From contig JAJVDF010000377.1 in assembly GCA_022410635.1 (NCBI GenBank), positions 193,111 through 257,110 of the forward strand: a stretch of 64,000 nt of DNA, given 5' to 3'. The notes beneath the pieces were generated by a model. The model saw nothing but the letters and a program-made list of their open reading frames with translations, had not been told where the DNA came from and made no database searches. The DNA comes from Tretioscincus oriximinensis. Taxonomy: Eukaryota > Chordata > Lepidosauria > Squamata > Gymnophthalmidae. Of this stretch, positions 47,101-51,944 are shown piece after piece; within the stretch, counting starts at the first letter, position 1; each line of letters begins with the position of its first letter. The position numbers were made by a program, and so were the translations under genes.

Positions 47101-47215
47101 CCCTCCCTCCCTTACCTGTCGGCGCAGCCGCTCTCAGTTCTTCCCCTGCCGCCTCCACAGCACCCGGAGCGCCTGCAGCGGTGACAGCGAGGGCTGCTCC
47201 GGCCGCCTCGGCCAT
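13973..47215 (-). CDS. BMAL2: BMAL2 (ARNTL2), circadian bHLH-PAS transcription factor, 16 coding exons
   Basis: Nuclear bHLH-PAS protein that dimerises with CLOCK or NPAS2 and activates E-box genes of the circadian loop. Coding exons (minus strand, 5' to 3'): 47215-47116, 45320-45173, 41652-41614, 40171-40014, 37449-37370, 36150-36058, 35685-35568, 33612-33469, 31870-31633, 30038-29932, 27838-27688, 26024-25966, 24922-24814, 23378-23288, 22460-22364, 14106-13973. All phases match and the sum is 1866 nt, giving 621 aa (human about 636). Basic KRRRDKMN in an HLH at about 96-149, PAS-A from about 176, PAS-B from about 367 ([19 protein letters not shown]), nuclear signal PRKRKG near 75, C-terminus SDMQWTL. 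BMAL2 rather than BMAL1 because of the PAS linker (KSWPPNEVG) and the C-terminus, and because STK38L is the neighbour. One intron has a GC donor. No stops or frameshifts were found. Confidence 0.95.
14107..14919. other. BMAL2 intron 15, left flank of the DIRS
   Basis: No gene. About 14700-14885 (CATTTGCCCTTCTCCAAATT, CTGGAACATCTCATGTTCTC, TTTTCAAAGAT) resembles an internal CR1/L3-type LINE segment. The continuation of such a LINE is seen at about 21610-22200, suggesting that the DIRS material landed inside a LINE. Confidence 0.5.
14920..15047 (+). repeat. DIRS left inverted terminal repeat
   Basis: Starts CTTTTCTCTGAAGGCGGAAT; the core GAAGAGATGTCTATGATGGG onward to ACAACCCAGTCCTTT is the reverse complement of 20523-20640. 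The outer tip (CTTTTCTCTGAAGGCGGAAT) differs from the right tip, as is usual for DIRS ends. Confidence 0.88.
15418..17491 (+). pseudogene. DIRS gag-like region, frameshifted
   Basis: A chain of open segments in three frames: 15418-15666, 15687-16109, 16122-16640 (same frame, separated by one TAG at 16107-16109), 16657-16974 and 17048-17491. The C-terminal segments carry the conserved DIRS gag-type blocks ([48 protein letters not shown]) and end in a basic Arg/Pro/Asn-rich tail. The product would package the RNA. At least three frameshifts and one stop make it a pseudogene. The N-terminal limit is uncertain. Confidence 0.8.
17569..18612 (+). pseudogene. DIRS reverse transcriptase
   Basis: A 347-codon frame with RT blocks in order: [20 protein letters not shown] (fingers), [20 protein letters not shown] (catalytic Asp region A), [11 protein letters not shown] (block B) and [10 protein letters not shown] (YxDD, block C), then the thumb/connection ([10 protein letters not shown]). 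It copies the element RNA. The frame ends at 18612 because of a frame change next to a run of about ten C near 18573-18583; RNase H continues in the next frame. The domain itself has no internal stop. Labelled pseudogene because the element as a whole is broken. Confidence 0.9.
18593..19219 (+). pseudogene. DIRS RNase H domain
   Basis: From 18593 in frame 2: [14 protein letters not shown] (first catalytic Asp), [15 protein letters not shown] (catalytic Glu), [20 protein letters not shown] (Asp) and a C-terminal Asp in NVAADAFSR. It removes RNA from the RNA:DNA hybrid. The last 59 nt overlap the recombinase frame, as commonly seen in DIRS elements. A conserved tail ([15 protein letters not shown]) follows. 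Confidence 0.87.
19161..20223 (+). pseudogene. DIRS tyrosine recombinase, broken
   Basis: Catalytic residues are all visible: Arg in [16 protein letters not shown] (His-x-x-Arg) with the [15 protein letters not shown] context, and Tyr in HHYKLDMF near the end. It would integrate the circular DNA. Breaks: TAA at 19470-19472, TAG at 19827-19829 (both in the starting frame), and a frame change around 19965-19985 after WVTV. The last part runs 19985-20223 in another frame. I do not join these segments. The SAP-like N-terminal half (about 19200-19460) is intact. Confidence 0.87.
20261..20353 (+). repeat. DIRS internal complementary region (joined-ends copy)
   Basis: The first half (to about 20297) is the reverse complement of the left tip at 14920-14957; the second half (from about 20290) is the reverse complement of the right tip at about 20617-20679. 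They meet at AGAAAAG, shared by both tips. The region therefore reproduces a junction of the two ends, which in DIRS1 models templates circle completion. Confidence 0.85.
20523..20679 (+). repeat. DIRS right inverted terminal repeat
   Basis: AAAGGACTGGGTTGTATACC through CGCGGAATAACCCACC mirrors the left repeat; the outer tip ends GTCCCGGTGTTCTTTTCT. Confidence 0.88.
20680..21600 (+). mobile_element. 3' end of a second, diverged DIRS element
   Basis: 20735-21169 reads as another recombinase C-terminal half ([30 protein letters not shown]; then ...[12 protein letters not shown] with the final part out to about 21280 after a TGA). It differs substantially from the adjacent DIRS and is 5'-truncated where the first element ends. 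Its own inverted-repeat machinery follows: CCAAAATGAACACTGCA occurs at about 21316-21332 and 21537-21553. It is an older DIRS into which, or beside which, the 5.8-kb element inserted. Confidence 0.75.
21601..22363. other. BMAL2 intron 15, right flank, LINE remnant
   Basis: About 21610-22200 (TTTCTTACAAATAAGTTGTA, CCACCAAGTTTCAGTGACAT, TAATATAGAAGCATTTTAG) looks like minus-strand LINE 3' sequence of the CR1/L3 kind. No gene apart from the flanking BMAL2 exon. Confidence 0.5.
22364..22460 (-). CDS. BMAL2: BMAL2 coding exon 15
   Basis: Encodes [20 protein letters not shown] then [12 protein letters not shown]. It was found because the neighbouring exons did not join in phase; 97 nt restores the frame exactly. 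Acceptor ACATTCAG, donor GTAAGC. Confidence 0.8.
22461..23287. other. BMAL2 intron 14
   Basis: Holds an AGT/ATT trinucleotide patch (about 22790-22845) and a truncated CR1/L3-like 3' end (23020-23178, minus orientation) that stops abruptly 110 nt before exon 14. Confidence 0.65.
23288..23378 (-). CDS. BMAL2: BMAL2 coding exon 14
   Basis: Encodes [20 protein letters not shown] then [10 protein letters not shown]. Acceptor TTTTAATGAG, donor GTAAGT. Ser/Pro-rich, as expected between PAS-B and the activation domain. Confidence 0.87.
23379..24813. other. BMAL2 intron 13
   Basis: Contains a degraded Sauria-type SINE (about 23465-23672, minus) and a foldback hAT-like element (about 23864-24566). 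Remaining sequence is unremarkable. Confidence 0.65.
23864..24566. mobile_element. Foldback hAT-like non-autonomous element
   Basis: Arms of about 60 bp (23865-23925 and 24505-24566) are inverted copies: AATGGGTGACACTCCAGATG then TTCCTGAACCACAACTTCC at the left against its complement at the right. The flanks show an imperfect CTTAAGC / CCTAAGC repeat. The interior of about 580 bp has no transposase. Confidence 0.7.
24814..24922 (-). CDS. BMAL2: BMAL2 coding exon 13
   Basis: Encodes [20 protein letters not shown] then [16 protein letters not shown], a conserved BMAL segment. Acceptor AAACATAG, donor GTAATA. Confidence 0.93.
24923..25965. other. BMAL2 intron 12
   Basis: No gene. Contains a 27-bp near-perfect direct repeat (ACAAAACCCACGTTAATAA core near 25569 and 25639), about 70 bp apart. 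Confidence 0.55.
25966..26024 (-). CDS. BMAL2: BMAL2 coding exon 12
   Basis: 59 nt encoding a Ser/Glu-rich linker ([19 protein letters not shown]). Acceptor AATTTTAG, donor GTATGC. Called on splice sites and phase more than on homology. Confidence 0.8.
26025..27687. other. BMAL2 intron 11
   Basis: Carries a SINE/LINE tail (about 26590-26650, plus) and a CR1/L3-like 3' end (about 26915-27150, minus; GGAGCCCTCCTGAATAGGGT, TCTAGTCCAGCATTCTGTCT). No other gene. Confidence 0.6.
27688..27838 (-). CDS. BMAL2: BMAL2 coding exon 11 (PAS-B)
   Basis: Encodes [20 protein letters not shown] then [20 protein letters not shown] and YIVSINTVV, the end of PAS-B and its heterodimer surface. Acceptor TTTCTTTAG, donor GTAAGTT. 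Confidence 0.96.
27839..28590 (-). repeat. BMAL2 intron 10, part: degraded SINE
   Basis: About 28120-28372 is a Sauria-type SINE in minus orientation (GGTTTTTATATTCCGCTTTT; AAGTAGGTGGTGATGAGAGA; TCCAAGGTCACTCTGCTGGC; GGAATCGAATCAGATG), preceded by a GA-rich run. The rest of the stretch is unremarkable. Confidence 0.65.
28588..29420 (-). repeat. CR1/L3-like LINE 3' end split by a hAT element
   Basis: 28588-28811 is the usual AAGAACAT...TCTAGTCCAGCATTCTG block; it resumes at 29371 with TACCCTTGACTACCCTGAAT and TTTGTCTAATCCTGTCATAA. The intervening 28812-29370 is a later hAT insertion. Confidence 0.8.
28812..29370. mobile_element. Non-autonomous hAT element, copy 2
   Basis: Termini TAGGGTTGCCATACGTCCCG and ATATGGCAGCCCTA with a perfect 8-bp duplication TACCCTTG (28804-28811 and 29371-29378). 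It shares ends and the GAGACAGGCAG hairpin with the element at 5236-5609 but adds a long inner palindrome: arms about 29048-29101 and 29107-29162, including GCGCCAAC, GCCTGGGTTTGTGACAGGAG and their complements. No coding capacity. Confidence 0.9.
29932..30038 (-). CDS. BMAL2: BMAL2 coding exon 10 (PAS-B)
   Basis: Encodes [20 protein letters not shown] then [15 protein letters not shown]. Acceptor TCTTATAG, donor GTATAC. Confidence 0.96.
30039..30602. other. BMAL2 intron 9, first part
   Basis: AT-rich. About 30190-30325 is a degraded member of the palindromic family (CCATGCCAGTGTAGGTTATG; ATAGTTTACACTAGAGGTTG). No gene. Confidence 0.5.
30603..31353 (+). mobile_element. 5'-truncated L1-like insertion
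   Basis: Flanked by AAACATGTAGAAA / AAACATGCAGAAA (30603-30615 and 31341-31353). It encodes the end of an ORF2-like product (open segments 30768-30959 and 30956-31156, with [20 protein letters not shown] and [13 protein letters not shown]), then a G-rich 3' UTR and AATAAAAACATTAAA tail. It is truncated and lies antisense in BMAL2 intron 9. Confidence 0.75.
31354..31632. other. BMAL2 intron 9, last part
   Basis: Ends with a SINE/LINE tail (about 31545-31610: GGTGAAGAGTGGGATTTAAA then AATAAATAAA) just before exon 9. Nothing else noted. Confidence 0.5.
31633..31870 (-). CDS. BMAL2: BMAL2 coding exon 9 (PAS-A to PAS-B)
   Basis: Encodes [20 protein letters not shown] then the acidic BMAL2-type loop and [15 protein letters not shown], ending FVDQR. 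Acceptor CTAAATCAG, donor GTAAGTG. This exon is the best discriminator from BMAL1. Confidence 0.96.
31871..33468. other. BMAL2 intron 8
   Basis: Contains a tandem array with E-box-like cores (about 32580-32760) and a CR1/L3-like 3' end in plus orientation (about 32880-33065, ending GGTCTCCTCTTATGTTATG). No gene. Confidence 0.6.
32590..32760. repeat. 32-bp tandem repeat with TCACATGA cores
   Basis: TCACATGA (or CCACATGA) occurs at 32595-32602, 32675-32682, 32707-32714 and 32739-32746. The last three are exactly 32 bp apart within units of the form GGAAGTCACATGA...AAAATGG. TCACATGA is the M-box/CLEAR-like E-box core; whether it is functional is unknown. Confidence 0.75.
33469..33612 (-). CDS. 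BMAL2: BMAL2 coding exon 8 (PAS-A)
   Basis: Encodes [12 protein letters not shown], then [17 protein letters not shown] and a Lys/Glu-rich stretch. I chose the acceptor at 33613-33614 (TTTTTTTTCCAG) over an inner AG at 33580-33581 because only it gives the conserved TGLQV start and the right phase. Confidence 0.9.
33613..35567. other. BMAL2 intron 7
   Basis: About 34770-35285 is a CR1 LINE 3' region (plus) with a second CR1 tip inserted in it. The remaining 33613-34760 is AT-rich with nothing recognised. Confidence 0.6.
34770..35285 (+). repeat. CR1 LINE 3' end with nested CR1 tip
   Basis: Runs AAACTGGAGCAAGTTCAAAG, then TCCTATGAGGAACAG, is interrupted by a 63-nt CR1 tip (34866-34928, ending GGTCCCTTCCAACTCTATGA then TTCTATGAG) and resumes TTGAAAGACCTAGGGATG through AGAGGTCCCTTCCAACTC. 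A short GAGGAACAG / GAGAAACAG repeat borders the tip, fitting a target duplication. Confidence 0.78.
35568..35685 (-). CDS. BMAL2: BMAL2 coding exon 7 (PAS-A)
   Basis: Encodes [20 protein letters not shown] then [19 protein letters not shown], typical PAS-A helical segment. Acceptor TTTTGTTAG, donor GTAAGT. Confidence 0.95.
35686..36057. other. BMAL2 intron 6
   Basis: Short AT-rich intron; nothing recognised. Confidence 0.6.
36058..36150 (-). CDS. BMAL2: BMAL2 coding exon 6 (PAS-A start)
   Basis: Encodes [20 protein letters not shown] and on to KILNYDT, the first strands of PAS-A. Acceptor TTTTACAG, donor GTAAGT. Confidence 0.96.
36151..37369. other. BMAL2 intron 5
   Basis: About 36190-36350 is a degraded Sauria-type SINE (minus), and 36520-36760 shares an unclassified repeat with 12600-12780. 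Nothing else. Confidence 0.55.
37370..37449 (-). CDS. BMAL2: BMAL2 coding exon 5
   Basis: Linker between bHLH and PAS-A ([20 protein letters not shown]...). Acceptor TTTTACAG, donor GTAAAT. Confidence 0.93.
37450..37839. other. BMAL2 intron 4, first part
   Basis: AT-rich, nothing recognised. Confidence 0.5.
37840..38355 (+). repeat. CR1/L3-like LINE 3' region, longer copy
   Basis: About 500 bp: a Lys-rich remnant (GGGCAGGGAAGTAAGGATGT, TCTATGGAATTTATTTCCAA, AGATGGTGGCAGCAGCCAG), then the common 3' block in sense orientation ending AGGGCTCCTCTTATATCCCT. This copy defines the orientation used for the whole family here. Confidence 0.72.
38445..38700 (-). repeat. CR1-like LINE 3' end
   Basis: ATCATAGAATCATATGTTAC octamer-like start, then AGACCTCTATGGTCATGGGA and TTCACTAAACTCTCCC; same family as 12971 and 55148. 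Confidence 0.65.
38870..39478 (+). repeat. CR1/L3-like LINE 3' region, longer copy
   Basis: Contains TTGAAGTGTATAAAATCATG, GGTCATTGGTCTATGGCATT and GATAGCTTTAAGATAGGATT, then the common 3' block (GAAATACCATTTGCAGGGAG to CAGGGCTCCTCTGAAGTTCT). Confidence 0.72.
39480..39990. repeat. GC-richer degenerate tandem repeat in BMAL2 intron 4
   Basis: Four degenerate units of about 50-60 bp, each starting with T-rich TTTTTGATGCC / TTTTGTCGCCTC / TTTTTGTCACCAC, a CAAGCxGC core and a GGG-rich stretch. It is followed by TTATATATATAGATGATCTA. Class unknown; Helitron ends were considered and not supported. Confidence 0.5.
40014..40171 (-). CDS. BMAL2: BMAL2 coding exon 4 (bHLH)
   Basis: Encodes [20 protein letters not shown] through [13 protein letters not shown], the full basic helix-loop-helix. 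The acceptor is TTTTTTGTAG. The donor reads AAAG|GCAAGT, a non-canonical but well-formed GC site. Confidence 0.95.
40172..41613. other. BMAL2 intron 3
   Basis: No gene or clear element. About 40740-40960 has CACACTT/GTGTGAA-type blocks reminiscent of the unclassified repeat at 12541, heavily decayed. Confidence 0.45.
41614..41652 (-). CDS. BMAL2: BMAL2 coding exon 3 (39 nt)
   Basis: Micro-exon encoding [12 protein letters not shown] just before the basic region. CCTCTAG acceptor, GTATAA donor; the phase fits both neighbours. Confidence 0.85.
41653..42179. other. BMAL2 intron 2, first part
   Basis: AT-rich, nothing recognised. Confidence 0.5.
42180..42420 (+). repeat. CR1/L3-like LINE 3' end
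   Basis: Sense-oriented common block (AGTATTCCTGAAATGCCATT, TGCAGGCAGTCAAG, GGTGCAGCTGGTGAGCCCCT), truncated at the tail. Confidence 0.65.
42421..44501. other. BMAL2 intron 2, middle
   Basis: About 2 kb of AT-rich sequence with no supported gene or element. The small open frames look like noise. Confidence 0.5.
44502..44850 (-). repeat. Penelope-like repeat fragment split by a hAT element
   Basis: AAGGGGTCCAACAGTACTTT and GAGCTTTCATACACTAAGT on one side, then TCTACTTCTTCATATGCAAG on the other, match the foldback repeat at 48601-48847 in its minus arm. A hAT element (44582-44799) sits in the middle. Confidence 0.6.
44582..44799. mobile_element. Short hAT element with 8-bp TSD
   Basis: CAGGAGTCCTCAAACTAC...AGTTTGAGGATCCCTA inverted ends flanked by CACTAAGT on both sides (44574-44581 and 44800-44807). 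The ends are of the widespread CAGGGGTCCTCAAAC hAT type. 218 bp, non-coding. Confidence 0.85.
45173..45320 (-). CDS. BMAL2: BMAL2 coding exon 2
   Basis: Residues about 34-83, Ser/Thr-rich, with the conserved basic [10 protein letters not shown] patch (nuclear signal) near the end. Flanked by a TATCATAG acceptor and a GTAAGTG donor. Confidence 0.88.
45321..46265. other. BMAL2 intron 1, distal part
   Basis: Low-complexity-free sequence without a recognised element; 45650-46000 is GC-richer but has no gene. Confidence 0.45.
46266..46500. mobile_element. Mariner-like MITE with TA target duplication
   Basis: 46268-46498 has inverted arms of about 80 bp (CAGGGTGCTTCAAAAATGTA then CACACACTTTGAACTTCCAT, mirrored at the right) flanked by TA on each side. 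Arms cover about 70% of the element; no transposase. Tc1/mariner type by the TA duplication; the exact family is not assigned. Confidence 0.87.
46745..47110. repeat. Polypyrimidine tract downstream of BMAL2 exon 1
   Basis: About 365 bp of almost pure C/T on the plus strand (purine strand is the BMAL2 sense strand), starting 6 nt past the exon 1 donor. It gives a spurious Pro/Ser/Leu frame. Confidence 0.92.
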
Positions 47216-47620
47216 GGTGGGCGTCCCCAGGCCCCGCCCGGCCGGCCGTGCAGAAGGGGTGGCCGAGGGGGGACGCCCCTCCTCCCCTCAGGCATGGAAG
47301 GAGGCCGGCAGCGGCCCTTCCCTCAGGGTAGGCAGCGGCGCCACGGCCCCAGCAGGAAGCCGGCACCTGGGACCCAGCACCTCTGGCCCTGCCGAGGAAG
47401 CAGCAGCAGGAGGAGGAGGAGACGAGCCGGGTAGCCGCTTCGCTTCCCCGGCGCCCCCCGCTGCTGCTGCCTCCTCCCTTCGCTCTCTCAACCCCCGCTG
47501 CCCTGCCGCGCCGCCTCCCAGCCAATAGCACGTCGTCCTCTTGCCGCCGCCGCTTCTCGCGAGAACTCTCACCAACGCGAGACAATTCGACACCAAAGTG
47601 ACTTTCCCCTTTTTCCATCC
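47111..47620 (-). promoter_or_regulatory. BMAL2: BMAL2 CpG-island promoter
   Basis: CpG-rich block around the first exon. Upstream of the ATG on the minus strand are TCTCGCGAGA at 47555-47564 (palindromic core-promoter element of the BANP/CGCG type) and an inverted CCAAT (GCCAATAG at 47521). No TATA box seen. Overlapping open frames on both strands are composition artefacts. Confidence 0.75.
47116..47215 (-). CDS. BMAL2: BMAL2 coding exon 1
   Basis: ATG at 47215-47213 in a perfect Kozak context (CCACCATGG). It encodes an Ala/Gly/Glu-rich N-terminus ([11 protein letters not shown]...), 33 codons plus 1 nt, and ends at a GTAAGG donor. It sits in a CpG island, the expected site for a housekeeping-like promoter. 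Confidence 0.85.
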
Positions 47621-48600
47621 ATCTCCTAAACCTCCCCACTTCCTTTCCTCTCTCTTTTCATTCCTCCTCTCCGCCCCACATCATTTCCTCTTCTCCTGCC
47701 TCTTCTTTCCTTTTCTCTGCCTCCCTCCTTCCCCTTCTCCTTTCCTTCTTTCTCCTTCTTCCCTCCTCCTCCTCCCCACTTCCTCTTCTTCTCCCTCCCG
47801 CCTCCCCTCTGCCCTTCTGGGTCTCCTCCCAGCCTCTTGTCCTCNCTTAGCTTTAATGTCATGGTAACACTGAGGCCTGGCTCGGGCCTTTTGCAGGGAC
47901 CACTTTTCCTGGACTTCACACTGGGCGCCTCCACTTCATGAGCTGCGCAAGGTGCTGGAATTTTTGCTGCACACAGACGCACACCTGCTATTCATTGCAG
48001 ACATGCCTAAGTGCTGCTATTGGGATCTTGACACCATTTAACATCCATGCCCCACTGGATCTTTAGTCCATGAATATTGCAGTCGCCCAGCAATAACACG
48101 TCCAATTCCATCCACCCCATCATCACCCACTGACCCAGATAGGCTGCATTATTCCAGAGTGTTAAGTGTTTACTGACCCAGATATTTGCTGTTGCCAAAC
48201 ACAGTGTTAATTCCCCACTCCAGTCCTTGCCAATAAAAACCACACAGCTGTTTCTGCCGCATTATGTGTAGAAGAGGACAAGGATCAGTTGGTATTTTTT
48301 TACTGTCCCTGGCATTTTAACCAAACAGGACAAAATAGGGGAAACCCCGGATAACCTTATCAAGTATTCACACCCTCATGAGGGTGGGGCATCTAAACTT
48401 GACAAAAGATGAATAGCAATTAATAATAACATATATGCATCTGGTTTAACCAGATGGGGTCACCATATTATAACATCTCCTGTTTTACTCGAGGAGGGGA
48501 AGGCAGGAGGAGAGACATACAAATTGAGTTAATTCTTCAGGACTGAAGTTTTAAAACTGGGTTCTCTAGCACCGTAGACACATAACAAGAAAAATATAGT
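47621..48600. other. Pyrimidine-rich and unclassified intergenic sequence
   Basis: 47621-47835 is a second C/T-rich tract. 47860-48260 is unclassified; it has no gene that I can support. Confidence 0.5.
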
Positions 48601-48850
48601 CAATTTCAAAGAAATAGCCATGTTAGTCTAGCAGAAAGTCCAGCTAGACTAGCAGCACTTTGAGACTAACTTGAGAAAAGTGGTTGGCATAAGCTTTCGT
48701 AGTCACGTCTACTTCTTCAGATGCTGAGGGACTAATGTCAGGTTCAGGTATTTATAGGAAATTATGTATGGGAGAATACATTAGTCCCTCAGCATCTGAA
48801 GAAGTAGACGTGTCTACGAAAGCTTATGCCAACCAGTTTTCTCAAGAAAA
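48601..48850. repeat. Foldback Penelope-like repeat with hammerhead-like core
   Basis: Arms 48670-48738 and 48778-48846 are inverted copies over 69 nt with two mismatches. Each arm carries CATCTGAAGAAG, a short hairpin (GTAGA/TCTAC at about 48804-48817) and GAAAGCTTATGC. The order CTGAAGA, stem, GAAA resembles the hammerhead ribozyme core reported in Penelope-like elements, although one extra A lies before the stem. The left side (TGTTAGTCTAGCAGAAAG) continues the same repeat. Confidence 0.65.
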
Positions 48851-50399
48851 ATATAGTCAGCGTGAGCTTTCAAAGGAGCATCCAAAGAAGAAAACTTGAA
48901 TAGGAAAGCTCATGCTGCCTACTTTTTCTTATTAATCTGTAAGGAGTTACAAGGACCCCTTGCTAGATATTCTGTACCCAGACTAATACTTCTTTGGTTT
49001 AAAAGTAATTTTATTTATTTATTTATTTAGCCATTTATTTATTTAGCCATTTATTTCCTGCCATTCACCATTTAGGGGAGGTAACAAGATCCATACTCTC
49101 CCTACATACTCTACATTCAGGGTAGGTAACTTAATGTGGAAAGATGGAATGTGTGTGATAACGTGTTATAAGGTAAAGCAGTGTGTAGTAAGGTCAAGCT
49201 CATATCAAGTTCCAGTAGGAAGCTCGTAAAGATTCAGATTCGTAAACTGGGAGCTCAGAAAGCAAAAAATGACCTGTATAGTACAATTCATCCACGCACC
49301 TACACACCTAGAACAATCTCTTAGAGAAATCAAAGACAATGCCATATATAAAAGAAACAATCAAAATACAAAACTACTTCACCATCCATAAATTAAATAC
49401 TTTTTCATTTTTTNAAAAAATATGATAGAAGCCTCTATTCCTTAGCAGAATATTTTTAAAGCAAATATTTTTATATATAAAAACTGGATGTTACAGGTAT
49501 TTGAACTATTTATTATTAAAATGATCAGAAAATAAGTTAGTTGGTTGTTGAGTGAGTGATATTTCTTTCCAGACCTATACCCAAATGTCTCAAGATGGGT
49601 TCCAATAAAAACAGCATCATGACAGATAAAATGAATTATGTAAAATACCGACAATGCCTGCATTGAAAGGGGATGCTGTTCCCACAGCCCAGTGCCAAAA
49701 TGATGTGAAATTCAAGTATTAAGATTTAAAATAAAAGTAATTTAGGTGCAGAAAATAATTCTTCAGAAACTGTGATTCACAGTAACCTGTAGATTTATGA
49801 AGTCCCTTCTGTTCAATTACACAATACAGATTATTTTTAAAACTAGCCATTTCAAAGAATTGCGACTTGAAAGAAAGGACAGATGAAATGAACAAATCAG
49901 AACCACTACCAGCTGTGAGCAGATTGTTAAAGAAACAATCTGCTGTGTATGTCTAAACAGCAGGAGTCCTTTGAATGCTCCCCAGACTATACATTTGTTT
50001 CTGCTATCTCGTTCACAGAAATAAAATAAATCCTGGGGCAAATTAATCTTTCAAACATCAATTTCTGCAGCAGAATATTGACTTGTAAAGGCTTTCTAAC
50101 ACTATTTTTTCACAGTCTAACAAGTTGCATAATCATTGTCTTTTCGGCATCAAAGGGTACAAAGAAGTAGATTTGTACCCTTCTATTGTATATGTATTTT
50201 TATGTTGCACATTAAAGCTACACCCAGATTCATTTATTCTGCTATAGTTTGGATGCATATTCCGAAATAAGGTAATCCGTTCCGAAAGGATACATATTCT
50301 GAAATAAGGTTGTTCAGCTGATGCTTTATTCTGGAATACCCAAGCACAGCAGAAATAAATGACATCTGCATGCAGTCAAATAGTTCAGAACTATAAAAT
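48851..50399. other. Intergenic stretch, SINE-tail-like and AT-rich
   Basis: 49005-49060 is TTAT-repeat with an internal TTTATTTAGCCA duplication. 49140-50399 shows nothing I recognise. Confidence 0.5.
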
Positions 50400-50620
50400 C
50401 TAGCAAGAGGGTTTCATAGCACCTTAGAGATTAAAAAGAAAAGGGAGGCAGCATGAGATTCCATAGATAATCTACTTCAACATCTGAAGAAGTAGGGTTA
50501 GGGTTAGGGTTATGCTATCTTTTTCTTGTTAGTATCCAAAGTGCTATACGAATTCCTTGCTAGATTTTCTAGACCTAGACTAACATGGCTATCTTTCTGG
50601 TTTAGGACTAGTTTCTCAAG
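50400..50620. repeat. Penelope-like repeat with embedded telomere-type tract
   Basis: AGCAAGAGGGTTTCATAGCA, CATCTGAAGAAG, then TAGGGTTAGGGTTAGGGTTA (50493-50512), then TATGCTATC and GTTAGTATCCAAAGTGCTAT. The telomere repeats occupy the place of the stem-GAAAGC segment found in the copy at 48778-48846. Confidence 0.7.
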
Positions 50621-51944
50621 CATATATGTCAAATAGACAACAGCCCATCTACTCCAGTGTTCTGTGTCACACAGTGGTCCCACAGTTACACCTCAGGCAA
50701 AAAGAGAAAGCAAAACCTTAACCTGTTTTTGACTCCCTGCAAAAGGCATTTAGAGGAAACCTGTCTATCATTCCAACACAGAAACAATACCTAGACATCC
50801 TTACTGTTAGCCATTGATACAGATGTGCTGCTGGCTCTGTGAGTACTTCAGTCGTGGCAAAATACTTCATCACTTGCCTGAGACCTAGTGTAATCTGCTG
50901 CCCTGACATACAAATAGCAAGTACCTATTCCAGGATATAATATAGACTAAAGGAGAAACAGCCATATTTTTTTCATTCTCTGGCCAATCAATTGCACAAA
51001 ATAACTTCTTTGTGTGGTACTGTTTTCTCATAGGAACAGCTCACATTCATAAGCTGAGACAGGATTTATCTTCTCTAGGAACCATCTGTTATCAGAAGCC
51101 AGAAAAAACTTGTGGTTTTAGAATATCAACCTGAATTGCAATCAAGCTATAATGAAAAATATTAATTGAAAAGACACGGTACATCTTGAAGAATTTTGAA
51201 GATGCGGGAAAGAAATTGCTAAATGGATTTCCTGAAATGTAAGCCTTTTAACAAACTTTACAAAAAAAAAACCACAACTTTGCAAAAGAATGCCATGTTT
51301 ATTTAATATGCTGTAAAAAGCCTTATATAAATCTTTATAGTGCTTTCTATAATAATTTTCCCCAAGCACAACAATAATTTTGTCTCATTGTTTCCTTTTT
51401 TAAGAAAGAATGTGGTTGCCATCCGTTTGTTAAGGTGAAATGTTAATAACCATTAATCAAACAAAACAAGATTATTCAGCCCGTTGATATGCCCATAAAA
51501 TGAAATCGGAAGCATTGGGGATTTGTTGAGGAAAAGATGCTAAAGACAAATGACCAGTGAAGGCCCAAAATAGAAGTCTATGACATGATTTTCTGTATTC
51601 TTTCATGTTATCTGATGGTAACAGAATTTAGTTTTCAAAAAAGNAACTATGCTCACTTGCACAGGGGCAGGCTTTTCCTAACTTTGGATAAGGAAGGTCT
51701 ATCTCTGGGCTAAATGTGCTCCAGAGTAGAACCACCTAATTTAGGGATGGGACCTTTGCAGAGTTCTAGATTAACGGATTCTAACATGACCAAGGGCCAT
51801 GGATGATGTACTCTAATCATGTCAAAAGATTAGTTTCCTTACCTTTAAGCAAAACCATCTTTTCCAATTCAGAAACAAGAGAGTTGGAATAGCAAGAGTA
51901 TTGATACAGATTTATCTGGGCTATTTTCAAGAAGATTATGAATA
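50621..51944. other. CR1/L3 remnant and unclassified sequence
   Basis: 50621-50900 is a decayed minus-strand CR1/L3-like 3' end (CAGCCCATCTACTCCAGTGT). 50901-51944 is AT-rich, unclassified. Confidence 0.55.

Noticed and set aside
46758..47982. Several long Pro/Ser/Gly/Ala-rich frames on both strands around the CpG island
   Set aside because: Composition artefacts of the pyrimidine tracts and GC-rich promoter; only the minus-strand frame from 47215 links in phase to BMAL2 exons.
50493..50512. Chromosome end or assembly join at telomere repeats
   Set aside because: Only about three units with unique sequence continuing on both sides.
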